Assembly: GCA_016722465.1 (NCBI GenBank)
Contig: JADKJC010000001.1
Span: 1,054,001 to 1,118,000, forward strand
DNA from: Chitinophagaceae bacterium
GTDB taxonomy: Bacteria; Bacteroidota; Bacteroidia; Chitinophagales; Chitinophagaceae
Direction of reading: 5' to 3'
Length of the DNA stretch: 64,000 bases
Part shown: positions 1 to 8,332 of the stretch, one piece after another
Position numbering within the stretch: position 1 is the stretch's first letter
Layout of the letters: each line of letters opens with the position of its first letter
Notes under the pieces: generated by a model
Databases searched by the model: none
What the model was told of the DNA's origin: nothing
What the model saw: only the letters and a program-made list of their open reading frames with translations
Made by a program: the position numbers and the translations under genes

Positions 1-394
1 CCACTTCTTTTTGAAACATGCCGATTACTGATGGCACCTGGTCCTTCCAGTCCAATACTTTAAACAGTATCTGGGTAGAGATATTATAAGGGAAATTACC
101 GATCACGGTAAAGGGTTCATCAAAAGGCGCATCAATATCCAAAAAACTTTGCCCGATGATCTTACCCTGCAACACCGTGTAGGTTTTGTTCAGGTAAGCG
201 ATCTTATCATCATCCAGCTCTACTGCTTTAAAATTGATATTGGGTATCTGAAGGAGTTTTTTGGTCAATGCACCGCCGCCAGGCCCCACTTCGAGCAGAT
301 TTGTAAAAGTTTCTTTGTGTAACTCATCCACAATTTTCTGAATGATGCTTTCATCCTTTAAAAAATGCTGCCCGAGTGATTTTTTTAGTTGCAT
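1..394 (-). CDS. rsmA: 16S rRNA adenine dimethyltransferase RsmA (KsgA), C-terminus cut by window edge
   Basis: RsmA dimethylates two adjacent adenines in the 3'-terminal hairpin of 16S rRNA using S-adenosylmethionine, a late step of small-subunit assembly. Only the first 131 residues are inside the window. They begin MQLKKSLGQHFL, the typical RsmA opening, followed by the SAM-binding motif I (LLEVGPGGGALT, about residues 38-49), an acidic ribose-contacting residue in AVELDDD, and the catalytic motif NFPYNIS near residue 103. The C-terminal RNA-binding domain lies beyond base 1. The start is the ATG whose complement is at 392-394. The gene is divergent from pdxA; in many bacteria these two genes are neighbours, although usually in the same direction. 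Family assignment is secure. Confidence 0.95.
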   Translation of the reverse strand, partial: MQLKKSLGQHFLKDESIIQKIVDELHKETFTNLLEVGPGGGALTKKLLQIPNINFKAVELDDDKIAYLNKTYTVLQGKIIGQSFLDIDAPFDEPFTVIGNFPYNISTQILFKVLDWKDQVPSVIGMFQKEV

Positions 395-557
395 ATTGTT
401 GCGGTGAAATTACAGGTTATTTCACACAAAGGGGCAACAGATACAAAGCTTACAACGGCCGTTGGGGTAACCGTCCCGCAGTTTCGCCTTAATCTTTGTA
501 TGCGTTGTGTGAAACTGAAAAACATTATCGTATTTTTACAACCTAACTTTTATTGTT

Positions 558-1652
558 ATGCATATTGAAAACAAACCTGTTATTGGCTTAAGCTGCGGAG
601 ATGTAAATGGCATTGGACTCGAGATCATCATTAAAACTGTTGGCGACAGCAGGTTGCTGGAGATATGCACCCCGGTGATTTTTGCCAACAATAAAGTGCT
701 GAATTTTTACCGCAAGGCTTTGCCGGATATCAATTTCAATTTTGCCGCTACCAGGGACTTGAACCGCATCAACCACAAACAGATCAACCTTTGCAGTTGC
801 TGGGAAGAAGAAGTTGCTATCACACCAGGCACACTGAATGAAACCGGTGGTAAATATGCAGTACTGAGTTTGGTGGCTGCGGCACAGGCTTTAAAAGAAG
901 GTAAGATCGATGGCCTGGTTACAGCGCCGATCCATAAAAAGAATACCCAATCGGAACAATTCAATTTTACCGGGCACACCCCTTACCTGAAAAACTTATT
1001 CGGTGCCAATGATGTGCTGATGTTTATGGTGGCAGAGAATATGAGAGTTGGGCTGGTGACAGAACATGTAGCGGTGAAAGACATTGTACAATATATCACC
1101 AGGGAAAACATTATCAGCAAACTGAATATCCTCCATAACTCACTCAAAAAAGATTTTGGTATTGATAAGCCAAAGATAGCTGTGCTGGGATTGAACCCAC
1201 ATGCCGGTGATGAAGGCCTGATCGGTAAAGAAGACGATGAGATCATTCGCCCTGCCATCAAGGAAGCCAAGCAAAAAGATATTTTCTGTTTCGGGCCGTA
1301 TTCATCCGATGCATTTTTTGCAAGGGGCCAGCATGAAAAATTTGATGGCGTACTGGCCATGTACCACGACCAGGGATTGATACCTTTCAAATCATTGGCA
1401 ATTGGCGAAGGGGTTAACTATACAGCTGGCATCAGCGGCGTTCGTACTTCCCCTGATCATGGCGTAGCGTTTGACATTGCCGGCAAAGGCAAGGCTGATG
1501 AAGCATCTTTCAGGGCTGCTATTTTCAGTGCAGTGGATATCATCAACAGCCGCAGGGGTTTTGCTGAGAACAGGAAAAATCCCTTAAGAAAAATAAGTGC
1601 CGCCATTGTGAGCAGGGCAGTAGACCAGGGAATAAGTGAACTGCCGGAGTAA
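558..1652 (+). CDS. pdxA: 4-hydroxythreonine-4-phosphate dehydrogenase PdxA
   Basis: PdxA oxidises 4-phosphohydroxy-L-threonine with NAD(P)+ in the deoxyxylulose-phosphate-dependent route to pyridoxal phosphate. The 364-residue protein is longer than the roughly 330 of the E. coli enzyme, as is usual in Bacteroidota. Visible family motifs are the N-terminal SCGDVNGIG loop (12-20), VTAPIHKK (121-128), the substrate-binding FTGHTPYL around H140, the probable metal ligands H170, H215 (NPHAGD) and H270 (MYHDQG), and the C-terminal RTSPDHGVAFDIAGKG. The ATG at 558 follows a roughly 160-bp divergent intergenic region shared with rsmA. Nothing is missing from the active site, so it should be functional in cytosolic vitamin B6 synthesis. 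Confidence 0.96.
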   Translation: MHIENKPVIGLSCGDVNGIGLEIIIKTVGDSRLLEICTPVIFANNKVLNFYRKALPDINFNFAATRDLNRINHKQINLCSCWEEEVAITPGTLNETGGKYAVLSLVAAAQALKEGKIDGLVTAPIHKKNTQSEQFNFTGHTPYLKNLFGANDVLMFMVAENMRVGLVTEHVAVKDIVQYITRENIISKLNILHNSLKKDFGIDKPKIAVLGLNPHAGDEGLIGKEDDEIIRPAIKEAKQKDIFCFGPYSSDAFFARGQHEKFDGVLAMYHDQGLIPFKSLAIGEGVNYTAGISGVRTSPDHGVAFDIAGKGKADEASFRAAIFSAVDIINSRRGFAENRKNPLRKISAAIVSRAVDQGISELPE

Positions 1653-2106
1653 GTTCCTCCATAACATACTACATTTCAAAAAACTCTTTTTTGACTGGAT
1701 TACTTAACCTGTCGCAGTGTTTTAATGCCATATCTATGATTGCAAACAATTCACATGCTTGCAGTTTAATCCAACTAATTAGCCAACTGTTCAGCACCGA
1801 AACCGGGAAAACTCCCACAAAAAATGTGTAATTCCTTTATTTATCAGCCTTTTTGCTGTTTAGGTTTGTATCATCAAGTGGTATTGATACAATCCGCCCT
1901 GGTCAATGAAAGATTAAAGTCTTACAGGCGCCTGTTTACTTTTCCCTGCTTGATAAAACTATCTATACCATTTGACTAATAATGCCACTTGTATTGCGGT
2001 TAATAACTGTAATAACAGGCAGAAGTATTTCCGACCACTAGCCATTAAGCAACAAGGTAGTATGCTGTGGTTACAGCAAAATTGTCAAATCATTAATTAC
2101 TATTTT
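1653..2106. other. Non-coding stretch with a small inverted repeat
   Basis: No convincing gene is seen in these 454 bases between pdxA and the decayed gene that follows. A 7-bp inverted repeat, TGTATCA at 1867-1873 and TGATACA at 1885-1891, could be an operator or simply chance. The short open frame at 1972-2175 reads against the frame of the signal peptide that begins near 2110 and is not supported. The region probably holds the promoter of the 2.1-kb gene, but no clear TAnnTTTG box stands out. Confidence 0.4.
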
Positions 2107-2962
2107 ATGTTAAAGCACTTGTTTTTTCGCCATTTTATCCGCTTCCTTTTTATGCCTCAATGCACAGGCCCCTGAATATTCTGATGAAGAAATAATAAAA
2201 ATTTATACCCAGCTTGGAGATGTACATAACAAAGGTTTGGATGTGATCTTTGGAAACTTACAGAAAAACTAAGGCCAGGTATATTCAGGAAATAATTCAA
2301 AAGAATCATATACTAAGATCAATCAGCAAATTGATGAGTTCCTGATATCTTTTATTGTAGAGGAACTATCAGTAAAAGGCATTGACCTGTCTGATTTTAT
2401 TCAAAGTTATCACACCTCACCTTTATCAAAATCAGAAAATGTTGATCTGCTGGATTTGATCAGAAATAAGGAGGAAGGGAAAACTTTATCAGGGGATTTT
2501 TACAATTCAATGAAAGAGTTAAATTCACTTATTGAAAATGGAAAGCTGTCTCCGGCAAAAGAGGACTACGACAAACTCATCACGAATTATATCTCCAGGC
2601 TTAAGACTTTTAAGGAAAAGATATATTTGGTTTCATGTATTAGTGTTTGTTACAGCTCTCAAATTTACTGGAGTAAGCACTTTAGTAAATGGCAGGAATT
2701 TTTCGGCCCCGGAACCACTGGCAACACCTCTGGCCCAACTATGGAAAAAGCAAAAGACATAGTTAAAGCAGATGTTTCCGGAATTATTGTTGGTGGAGTT
2801 GGTGGATGCATATCCGGGGTCATTGGAGGTACCGTAACATTTATTGTAGTTGGAACAATTGCCGGATGTGCAGGCCTTGGTGCAGCAGGTGCTGTAACAG
2901 GGGGGTTAGGTGGTTCTTTAACTTCGGCAGTAAATTCTTTTCTGGATTGGTTGCTTGACTAA
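2107..2962 (+). pseudogene. Secreted protein with glycine-rich hydrophobic C-terminus, interrupted
   Basis: A single reading frame (the frame of 2114) encodes a hydrophobic export-like N-terminus (CFFAILSASFLCLNAQA), a charged helical middle, and a strongly hydrophobic glycine/alanine-rich tail of about 60 residues (GIIVGGVGGCISGVIGG and onward) ending in SFLDWLLD. Two lesions interrupt it. The only upstream ATG (2107) is in a different frame, so one base is missing or extra near 2110-2116. An in-frame TAA lies at 2270-2272, after which the same frame continues without a break to the stop at 2960. A residual open frame could start at TTG 2456 (168 aa). Glycine-zipper tails of this kind occur in pore-forming and bacteriocin-like peptides; the function here is unknown. 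The next gene is a small membrane protein. Confidence 0.6.
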
Positions 2963-2977
2963 CTGAAAATAACACAA

Positions 2978-3157
2978 ATGAAACGGACGCTATTAATCAA
3001 ATTGCTAATTGTTCTTTGCGTAACAATTTCATATTGCCTCATTGATCATTTTGTTTTAAAAAACAAAACGACAATTTCAACTATTGCTTTTGTGATGGTA
3101 TGCATTTTACCGATAATGCTGCTGGTTAAATTCCCGAACAAAAAAAAGCAACAGTGA
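2978..3157 (+). CDS. Small two-helix membrane protein, 59 aa
   Basis: This short gene encodes 59 residues: a basic start (MKRTLLIK), a first hydrophobic segment at about residues 5-22, a short polar linker (DHFVLKNKTT), a second hydrophobic segment at about 32-50, and a lysine-rich tail (KFPNKKKQQ). It would be an inner-membrane hairpin with both ends cytoplasmic. It starts 15 bases after the stop of the glycine-rich secreted protein and is followed by a large inverted repeat at 3169-3213, so the two probably share a transcript. Small basic two-helix proteins often serve as immunity partners of bacteriocin-like peptides, but no family is recognised and that role is a guess from position and shape. 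Confidence 0.5.
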   Translation: MKRTLLIKLLIVLCVTISYCLIDHFVLKNKTTISTIAFVMVCILPIMLLVKFPNKKKQQ

Positions 3158-3168
3158 TATTCACATAA

Positions 3169-3213
3169 ATGGCAGATAATTCAGCAGGCAATGCCTGTTA
3201 TTTTATCTGCCAT
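3169..3213 (+). terminator. Large nested inverted repeat, probable transcript end
   Basis: An 11-bp outer stem (ATGGCAGATAA at 3169-3179 with its exact complement at 3203-3213) encloses an inner CAGGC/GCCTG stem. There is no long T-run after it, so it may act as a cruciform or transcript-stabilising hairpin rather than a classical terminator. It lies just after the 59-aa membrane protein gene. Confidence 0.55.
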
Positions 3214-3356
3214 ACTTAACATCAATCTATTGGAATGTCAGTAAAACTCTATAAGATGTGATATCATATATATTTTTATCGACCCAAAAACTATTGATTA
3301 TAGCCTGCTGACATCGAAGTGCAATTCTAATGCCCTGAAAATACCAATGCTTTGAT

Positions 3357-4037
3357 TTATTGAAATACACTTTCAGCAACTCCTTTATTAATAATATAAG
3401 CGCTAAAGGTAATTTCCGCTTTGCCGGTCTTATTTTTTTCCGCAGGCTTGTTATTGGTGCCATCATCAAAATCAAATGTAACACCTTTGGGCAATTTGTA
3501 ATCTTTGGTATTAAAAATAAAAGTCAGCTTATCCGGCAAACCAAAGCTGATGTATTTTCCATAGATCATCTCCAGCTGGTAGCTGCCATTTTCCCTTGTA
3601 GTTGTTTTTGCTTTTAATATTACCAGGTTGGTTTCATCAATGTATAGAGTAGATAACACCACATCTGCATTATCATCCGTTGGCAACAGTTTGATGACCC
3701 TTGCTTTTACAGCGCCGACATTATCATAACCGGCATCAATGGCAGTGTACTGGTTGCCGCTTACAATATTATTCAGGTTAATGCTCACCGCACCCTTCGG
3801 TACAAAGGATATCCCCTTTTCATTTTTTATTTTCAGCTGGTTGGGTTTTTTAAAATAAATCTTCACCTGCGCCTCCGGCACTTTTAAAAATGTCACATTC
3901 GTTTTCATGCTGCCGTCTGCTTCATAATTATTCACGAGGTCAATTTTTGCTTTTACCTTTTTGATCAATGCATCTGCATCCTGTGCGTTGCTCACAAAAG
4001 CAGTCAAACAAAAAAAAGCAACAAGGATTGTTTTCAT
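3357..4037 (-). CDS. LolA-like outer-membrane lipoprotein carrier family protein
   Basis: This is a 226-residue exported protein with a clear signal peptide (MKTILVAFFCLTAFVSNAQ) and a LolA/LolB-like fold expected from the alternating beta-strand pattern (KVKIYFKKPNQLKIKNEKG, YIDETNLVILKAKTTTRENG). LolA-type proteins carry lipoproteins through the periplasm; relatives fused or adjacent to ABC exporters may instead carry other lipids. I chose the ATG at 4037 because the upstream extension adds 15 residues ahead of a perfect signal peptide and would overlap the neighbouring permease gene. It starts 13 bases after the permease stop and is probably the third gene of a transcript with the ABC exporter, which suggests it works with it. 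It is not necessarily the housekeeping LolA. Confidence 0.72.
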   Translation of the reverse strand: MKTILVAFFCLTAFVSNAQDADALIKKVKAKIDLVNNYEADGSMKTNVTFLKVPEAQVKIYFKKPNQLKIKNEKGISFVPKGAVSINLNNIVSGNQYTAIDAGYDNVGAVKARVIKLLPTDDNADVVLSTLYIDETNLVILKAKTTTRENGSYQLEMIYGKYISFGLPDKLTFIFNTKDYKLPKGVTFDFDDGTNNKPAEKNKTGKAEITFSAYIINKGVAESVFQ

Positions 4038-4050
4038 ATCAGCTTCTTTA

Positions 4051-4944
4051 TTACGATAAAATATCTTTTCTTTTAAATACAATAACGGATGCTGTAATGA
4101 TCACAGCAATATGTGCCAGCAGTATCATCAGGCTTTTCCGGATGGCCGGCCAGTTCTCCAAACTGCCTTTGATCGTACTGCCATCGGCATTCGTACCGAT
4201 ATAGAAAAACCCTTTCCACCCCACCAGGTAAGAGGTAAATAAAAATGGTTTTACATTCCTGTCAATAATGGGCACATTGATATTTGAAATAATGGTACAA
4301 ACAATCACGATACAAACAGTGGCAATGATGGGACCGATGGAGTTTTCCGCAAAGATGGAAAGGAAGAGTGATAAGGCTGCGATCACGGTTAGCGCCACCG
4401 TGGCATAAGCAAAAGCGGCATAATAGCGCCACATCACATCATCTTTTGTAATGAGCATGATCTGAGAATTTTCTCCCTTGGTTCTGAACACCAGCATATC
4501 GCCGGTACCAAAGATCACAATACTTAACAGCAATGCAGTGATGGCCATCCACAGTAATAAAAAAATGGTGAAGATGGTGGCAGCAGCAAATTTTACCAGG
4601 ATAATTTGTGTGCGGCTGATTGGTTTTGAAACCAGCAAACGCAGTGTTCCCATATTGGCTTCGCCGGAAATAGAATCGGCAGCAATGAGTGCCACCAGGA
4701 TCGGCACCTGTATCAATAATGTGTTCAATATGATGTAACACATAAAATACCCGTTGATGGCCTGTATCCTATCGAAAGTAAATTCATCTTTTGCACTCTG
4801 CATCATCAGGTCCATATAACTCTGCCCGTCTGCCTTGAATGCAAATTGAAAAATTGATACGATCGCTGCAATGGCGATAAAAGCAATATAGGTACGTGGG
4901 CGCCGGGATATTTTAAATAACTCAATTTGCAAAAGCCTCCACAT
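4051..4944 (-). CDS. ABC-2 type transporter permease
   Basis: A 297-residue integral membrane protein with about six hydrophobic segments. It opens with a basic cytoplasmic stretch (LFKISRRPRTY) and contains the family signature SGEANMGTLRLLVSKPISR, the conserved coupling region of NatB/BcrB/NosY-type ABC-2 permeases. It starts inside the end of the ATPase gene (23-base overlap), so the two are translationally coupled and form one exporter. The substrate cannot be read from the sequence; family members export antibiotics, sodium or lipid-linked molecules, and others serve gliding or copper-enzyme assembly. The following LolA-like gene hints at a lipid or envelope role. Confidence 0.85.
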   Translation of the reverse strand: MWRLLQIELFKISRRPRTYIAFIAIAAIVSIFQFAFKADGQSYMDLMMQSAKDEFTFDRIQAINGYFMCYIILNTLLIQVPILVALIAADSISGEANMGTLRLLVSKPISRTQIILVKFAAATIFTIFLLLWMAITALLLSIVIFGTGDMLVFRTKGENSQIMLITKDDVMWRYYAAFAYATVALTVIAALSLFLSIFAENSIGPIIATVCIVIVCTIISNINVPIIDRNVKPFLFTSYLVGWKGFFYIGTNADGSTIKGSLENWPAIRKSLMILLAHIAVIITASVIVFKRKDILS

Positions 4945-5851
4945 AGCCGGTTTGGGTTGTAAGTGATAAAAAATAATTCTCCAGTGAATGACTGGAGTTT
5001 ACCGAAAGTATCTGCACATTGTTGTCAACTAATTCGTTGATCAACTCCGGAACAAGTTCTTTATTCATCATCAATTGAAGTTGTTTATCCGGTTGCAGGT
5101 AATTGTTCCATTTCGTTGACTGCAATAATTGTTGTGTGGCAGTATTATCTGTTGTCTCCAGTTCCACCGCCGTATGAGAGGGATCCAATAGTTCATCCAC
5201 ACTGCCTTCTACAATCTTTTCGCCTTTATGAATGATGATCATACGGGTGGCGATCTGTTCCACTTCACTCAGCAAATGAGAGGAGATAACAACTGTTTTG
5301 CCCATTTCCTTACAAAGGCGAACGATCAGGTTACGCATATCAGCAATGCCCTGCGGATCTAAACCATTGGTAGGTTCATCCAGGATGATCAGTTTGGGAT
5401 CATGCACCAGGGCAACGGCTATGCCGAGCCGCTGTTTCATTCCCTGGCTGAAGAGCGCCGCTTTTTTATCAGCCACTTTATCAAGGCCCACCATCTGCAG
5501 CTGGTTCATCAATAATTTTTTTGTTACACGAATGCCACTCATTTTTGCAAAGATGGAAAGGTTATTATAAGCAGAAAGATATTTATATAGATCGGGCCTT
5601 TCAATAACAGCGCCTGTTTGCCGTAAAATTTCGGAGCGGTGATGGGTTAGTTCTTTTCCAAATAAATTGATACTGCCACCTGTAGGTTTGATCAATGTGA
5701 GCAGCATCCGGATGGTAGTGGATTTGCCGGCACCGTTCTGCCCCAAAAAACCATACACATCCCCTTCGTTTACGGTGAAGGAGAGATTGTTGACTGCGGT
5801 AAAGTCTCCGTATTGTTTACTTAGGTTATCTACTTTAATGATTGTTGCCAT
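4922..5851 (-). CDS. ABC transporter ATP-binding protein (BcrA/NatA type)
   Basis: A 309-residue ATPase. Walker A is GQNGAGKST, the signature is the variant FSQGMKQR instead of LSGGQ (common in this subfamily), Walker B is LIILDEPTNGLDP and the switch histidine is in SSHLL. The C-terminal roughly 90 residues after VEGSVDELL form the extra domain typical of NatA/BcrA ATPases that pair with ABC-2 permeases. I prefer the ATG at 5851 (MATIIKVDNLSKQYG) over one six codons upstream because it gives the normal family start. It heads a three-gene minus-strand unit with the permease and a LolA-like carrier. The transported substrate is unknown. Confidence 0.9.
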   Translation of the reverse strand: MATIIKVDNLSKQYGDFTAVNNLSFTVNEGDVYGFLGQNGAGKSTTIRMLLTLIKPTGGSINLFGKELTHHRSEILRQTGAVIERPDLYKYLSAYNNLSIFAKMSGIRVTKKLLMNQLQMVGLDKVADKKAALFSQGMKQRLGIAVALVHDPKLIILDEPTNGLDPQGIADMRNLIVRLCKEMGKTVVISSHLLSEVEQIATRMIIIHKGEKIVEGSVDELLDPSHTAVELETTDNTATQQLLQSTKWNNYLQPDKQLQLMMNKELVPELINELVDNNVQILSVNSSHSLENYFLSLTTQTGYVEAFAN

Positions 5852-6139
5852 GTACTGTGATATTGCCAAAGGTAAAACGGATCTGGTAATGAATTGTTCA
5901 AATCATTGAAATATAACCCGTTATTAGCAGATCAAAAAAAACTTGGCCAGCTGGCATAAAAAGCCCATCTTTATATTCAACTAATCGTACCACTCTCCTC
6001 AAAAAACCATTTCTCATTTCCAATTTCTCTTAGTTCCTGTTCCCTTCATCCGAAGAAAAGCAATCATCTCCGATAGACTGTGTCATAGCCGTCAAGAAGA
6101 AGGCATTTAATCCCATTTGTACACCCAAAATTAAAAAGT

Positions 6140-6514
6140 ATGAAACAGTTAATCATCTTACTGGCAGCCATGTTTACCATTGCCAGTTCTATCACCGCCC
6201 ATCCAACATTCGAAGATAAAAAGCCTGCTGCCCGTTCCCGTTTTCCTGAAGACATCAAAAACCAACTGCTGGTAACGCCGAATCCAAAAACAGGAAATGC
6301 GCTGGTAAGGTTTACTTCAGAAAAAGCAGGAAAAGGAATGATAGTAGTGCTGGATGAAACCGGCAACACGGTGCTTAAGCAACAGGTAGTATTACTGGAA
6401 GGAAAAAATAAAATCAATGTAAACAATTTTGTAAACCTAGCGGAAGGCTATTATACTGTTTGCCTGAATACACAGCACAAAACCTATTCAGCACCATTTT
6501 TACTATGGAAATAA
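6140..6514 (+). CDS. Small secreted protein resembling a lone T9SS C-terminal sorting domain
   Basis: The 124-residue product has a signal peptide (MKQLIILLAAMFTIASSITA), a short basic/proline linker (KKPAARSRFPEDIKNQ) and then a single domain of about 80 residues, starting TPNPKTGNALVRF and ending with the pattern LAEGYYTVCL plus a short strand. The NP start, the central VVLDETGNTVLKQ strand pair and the GYY-TV end match the shape of type A sorting tails of the Bacteroidota type IX secretion system, but there is no passenger domain in front. The gene is followed by a strong bidirectional terminator. It may be a surface-anchored peptide, a decoy, or a remnant of a larger gene. The domain resemblance is by eye. 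Confidence 0.6.
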   Translation: MKQLIILLAAMFTIASSITAHPTFEDKKPAARSRFPEDIKNQLLVTPNPKTGNALVRFTSEKAGKGMIVVLDETGNTVLKQQVVLLEGKNKINVNNFVNLAEGYYTVCLNTQHKTYSAPFLLWK

Positions 6515-6540
6515 ATTGGTGAAATAACATCCATAAACAA

Positions 6541-6567
6541 AAATCCCTCCGTTGTTTGGAGGGATTT
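6541..6567. terminator. Bidirectional intrinsic terminator
   Basis: A perfect 10-bp stem (AAATCCCTCC with GGAGGGATTT) around a 7-base loop has A-runs on one side and T-runs on the other. It can end transcripts of the small secreted protein gene from the left and of the winged-helix regulator from the right. Confidence 0.85.
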
Positions 6568-6574
6568 TTAATTT

Positions 6575-6876
6575 TTATTGTCCATCGGGATTCATGTAGG
6601 ATTGCAGTGCTTTTACATAGGCTTCAAAAGCATCCACCCCCTTGGGTGTTATTTTACAAATCGTTTGCGGATAATTATTGTGAAACTGTTTGATCACATC
6701 AATATATCCAACCTCCTTTAGTTTATTAATCTGAACGCTCAGGTTGCCTGCTGTAGCATTCGTTTTTTTTCTTTTAAAAAAGTAAACTCCGCTTCTTTTA
6801 CACTGATGAGAAGACTTATTAGTGCAAGTCGCAATTGAGAATGTAATATTGGATCTAGTTCTTTAAACATTGGCAT
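6575..6876 (-). pseudogene. Winged-helix transcriptional regulator, frame broken in an A8 run
   Basis: The two halves in different frames join into one small winged-helix regulator of about 100 residues: MPMFKELDPILHSQLRLAL, then EFTFLKEK, then TNATAGNLSVQINKLKE with VGYIDVIK and ICKITPKGVDAFEAYVK. The GNLS recognition helix and the wing are typical of the short ArsR/PadR-like regulators common in Bacteroidota. The break falls in eight consecutive T on the plus strand (6763-6770). Compared with the family spacing the run is two bases too long or one base short, so ordinary translation would stop soon afterwards. Transcriptional slippage or a sequencing error could restore the frame. It lies next to a membrane protein gene, the usual partner of such regulators. 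Confidence 0.7.
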
Positions 6877-6970
6877 TTTTTAATGTGAAACCAGCTAGTT
6901 ATTCTTTGATTTGTTAATCATTTCACCGAATACCCAAACCTTCCTTCTCCAGTTTCTTTCTGTTACACAA

Positions 6971-7558
6971 TTACTTATTTTCATCATTAAATTTTTTCCG
7001 CAGCAAATAGCCCGGAATGATCCAGGCGGCTACCACTGCCATTGCAAGCAACAGCAACATATATAATGGGGAGACAAAAGTAGCTACCAATGCAAGTGCC
7101 CAGCAAATAATGCCCCCCTTTTTTAGCGGTTTAAACTGCATTACAGTACCGGATAAAAAAGTTGGAATTCCATATATCATTAATATCAAAGGATACATAA
7201 TTGACCATGCATTATACCTGCTCAAAATAAAAACCAGTATAAACATACACACACCAAAACTTATCCAGATGCTGCTGATGATCTCATCACTGTAAGTTTT
7301 TACATTCGTCTTCTTTTTACGGAGAGAAAAATATATCGCCTGGTAAATAACTGCCAGCCATGTGCTTGCCCAAATAATTTCCGGGTGACTGAACCAGTTT
7401 AATTCTATCAAAATAAATTGCCCCACAGAGCAAACAAATATCAACCAACCCCACAATAAATACATGAAACCATTTTCACTGAAACGGTTCCTTGCTTTAT
7501 TGATCATACTGTCAATAAGTATAAGGCTTTCCTGTGGCGACAATTCTGCTTCCTGCAT
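6971..7558 (-). CDS. Conserved membrane protein paired with a winged-helix regulator
   Basis: About 195 residues with roughly six hydrophobic segments. The N-terminal cytoplasmic part (QEAELSPQESLILIDSMINKARNRF) precedes an alternating series of membrane helices (NGFMYLLWGWLIFVCSVGQF, IWISFGVCMFILVFIL, ICWALALVATFVSPLYMLLLL). Membrane proteins of this size and N-terminal shape are often encoded beside PadR/ArsR-like regulators in Bacteroidota, but the function is not known. I prefer the ATG at 7558; the longer open frame adds 25 residues that overlap the upstream gene and are not membrane-like. The broken regulator gene is 94 bases downstream. Confidence 0.7.
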   Translation of the reverse strand: MQEAELSPQESLILIDSMINKARNRFSENGFMYLLWGWLIFVCSVGQFILIELNWFSHPEIIWASTWLAVIYQAIYFSLRKKKTNVKTYSDEIISSIWISFGVCMFILVFILSRYNAWSIMYPLILMIYGIPTFLSGTVMQFKPLKKGGIICWALALVATFVSPLYMLLLLAMAVVAAWIIPGYLLRKKFNDENK

Positions 7559-7619
7559 ATAATTACTTTTAAGTGTGAGAGCATTCAATATGGTGATTGG
7601 TAAATTAACCTGACAAACC

Positions 7620-8261
7620 CTACTTACAGCCATCTATTAATTGCTGGGCAATGTCCTTACCCCAGGTTGGATACAGGTCACCGGCAGGTTTAAAAGCAGC
7701 ATACATATCCAATGCTTTTTGCAATTCCACAGATGCTGTTTTGCAGCCACCGCCAAATTGTTCTGGAGTATATCTTAACCCCTGCCCTTTCAATAAGTAT
7801 GGCCTTGGATTAGTGGGATCCTGGTTTATAGCCGCCTGCATATTACTGCTGCTTGCAGGGCCATATTCCTGCCAGCGCTGCATAGGGTTTACCATCATGT
7901 GGCAACTTGCGATCATACTTTTTATGCAGGATATTTCAGAATTGTCGGGAGCCAGGGAATCAGCTTTATTTATCAGCGTTGTTGCTTTATCGGCAATGGC
8001 ATCTATCTTGGTTTTATCCTGTTCCATAAAACCGTAATTAACCTGTAACAATGCCGCATAGTAATAAGGCAACCATTCTGTTTTTTCTGCAGTGGCGATC
8101 CTTTCAAAATTATTGGCAACCGTTAACAGGTAGGGCGGATTTTTAAACCCGCTGTCAATATCAGCAATATTTTTTTTCATGGCTGCAACAAATTTTTCAC
8201 TTTGTGCAAAGGATGATGCCATCATAAAACAGGCGCTAGCGAGCAGGAGAAATTTTTTCAT
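7620..8261 (-). CDS. Secreted helical-repeat (TPR-like) protein of unknown function
   Basis: A 213-residue exported protein with signal peptide MKKFLLLASACFMMASSFAQ. The rest is helical with repeat-like patterns: FERIATAEKTEWLPYYYAALLQ, KATTLINKADSLAPDNSE, and a final AINQDPTNPRPYLLKGQGLR segment in which the NPR-x5-G motif is typical of tetratricopeptide-like repeats. Similar short proteins appear next to TonB receptors and membrane proteins in Bacteroidota, but no biochemical role is established. It sits between the TonB receptor gene (upstream on the minus strand) and the membrane protein gene, whose longer open frame would overlap it by 14 bases. A periplasmic scaffold role is possible but not shown. 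Confidence 0.7.
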   Translation of the reverse strand: MKKFLLLASACFMMASSFAQSEKFVAAMKKNIADIDSGFKNPPYLLTVANNFERIATAEKTEWLPYYYAALLQVNYGFMEQDKTKIDAIADKATTLINKADSLAPDNSEISCIKSMIASCHMMVNPMQRWQEYGPASSSNMQAAINQDPTNPRPYLLKGQGLRYTPEQFGGGCKTASVELQKALDMYAAFKPAGDLYPTWGKDIAQQLIDGCK

Positions 8262-8332
8262 TTTTTTTATTTTTTAAGATGATTGTTTATGGTGAATAGA
8301 TTCGTCATTCAAAATTCTTAATTCGTATATCT

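Noticed and set aside
1972..2175. 67-residue open frame overlapping the start of the decayed secreted protein
   Set aside because: The signal peptide of the real product is in another frame; this one reads through it and stops.
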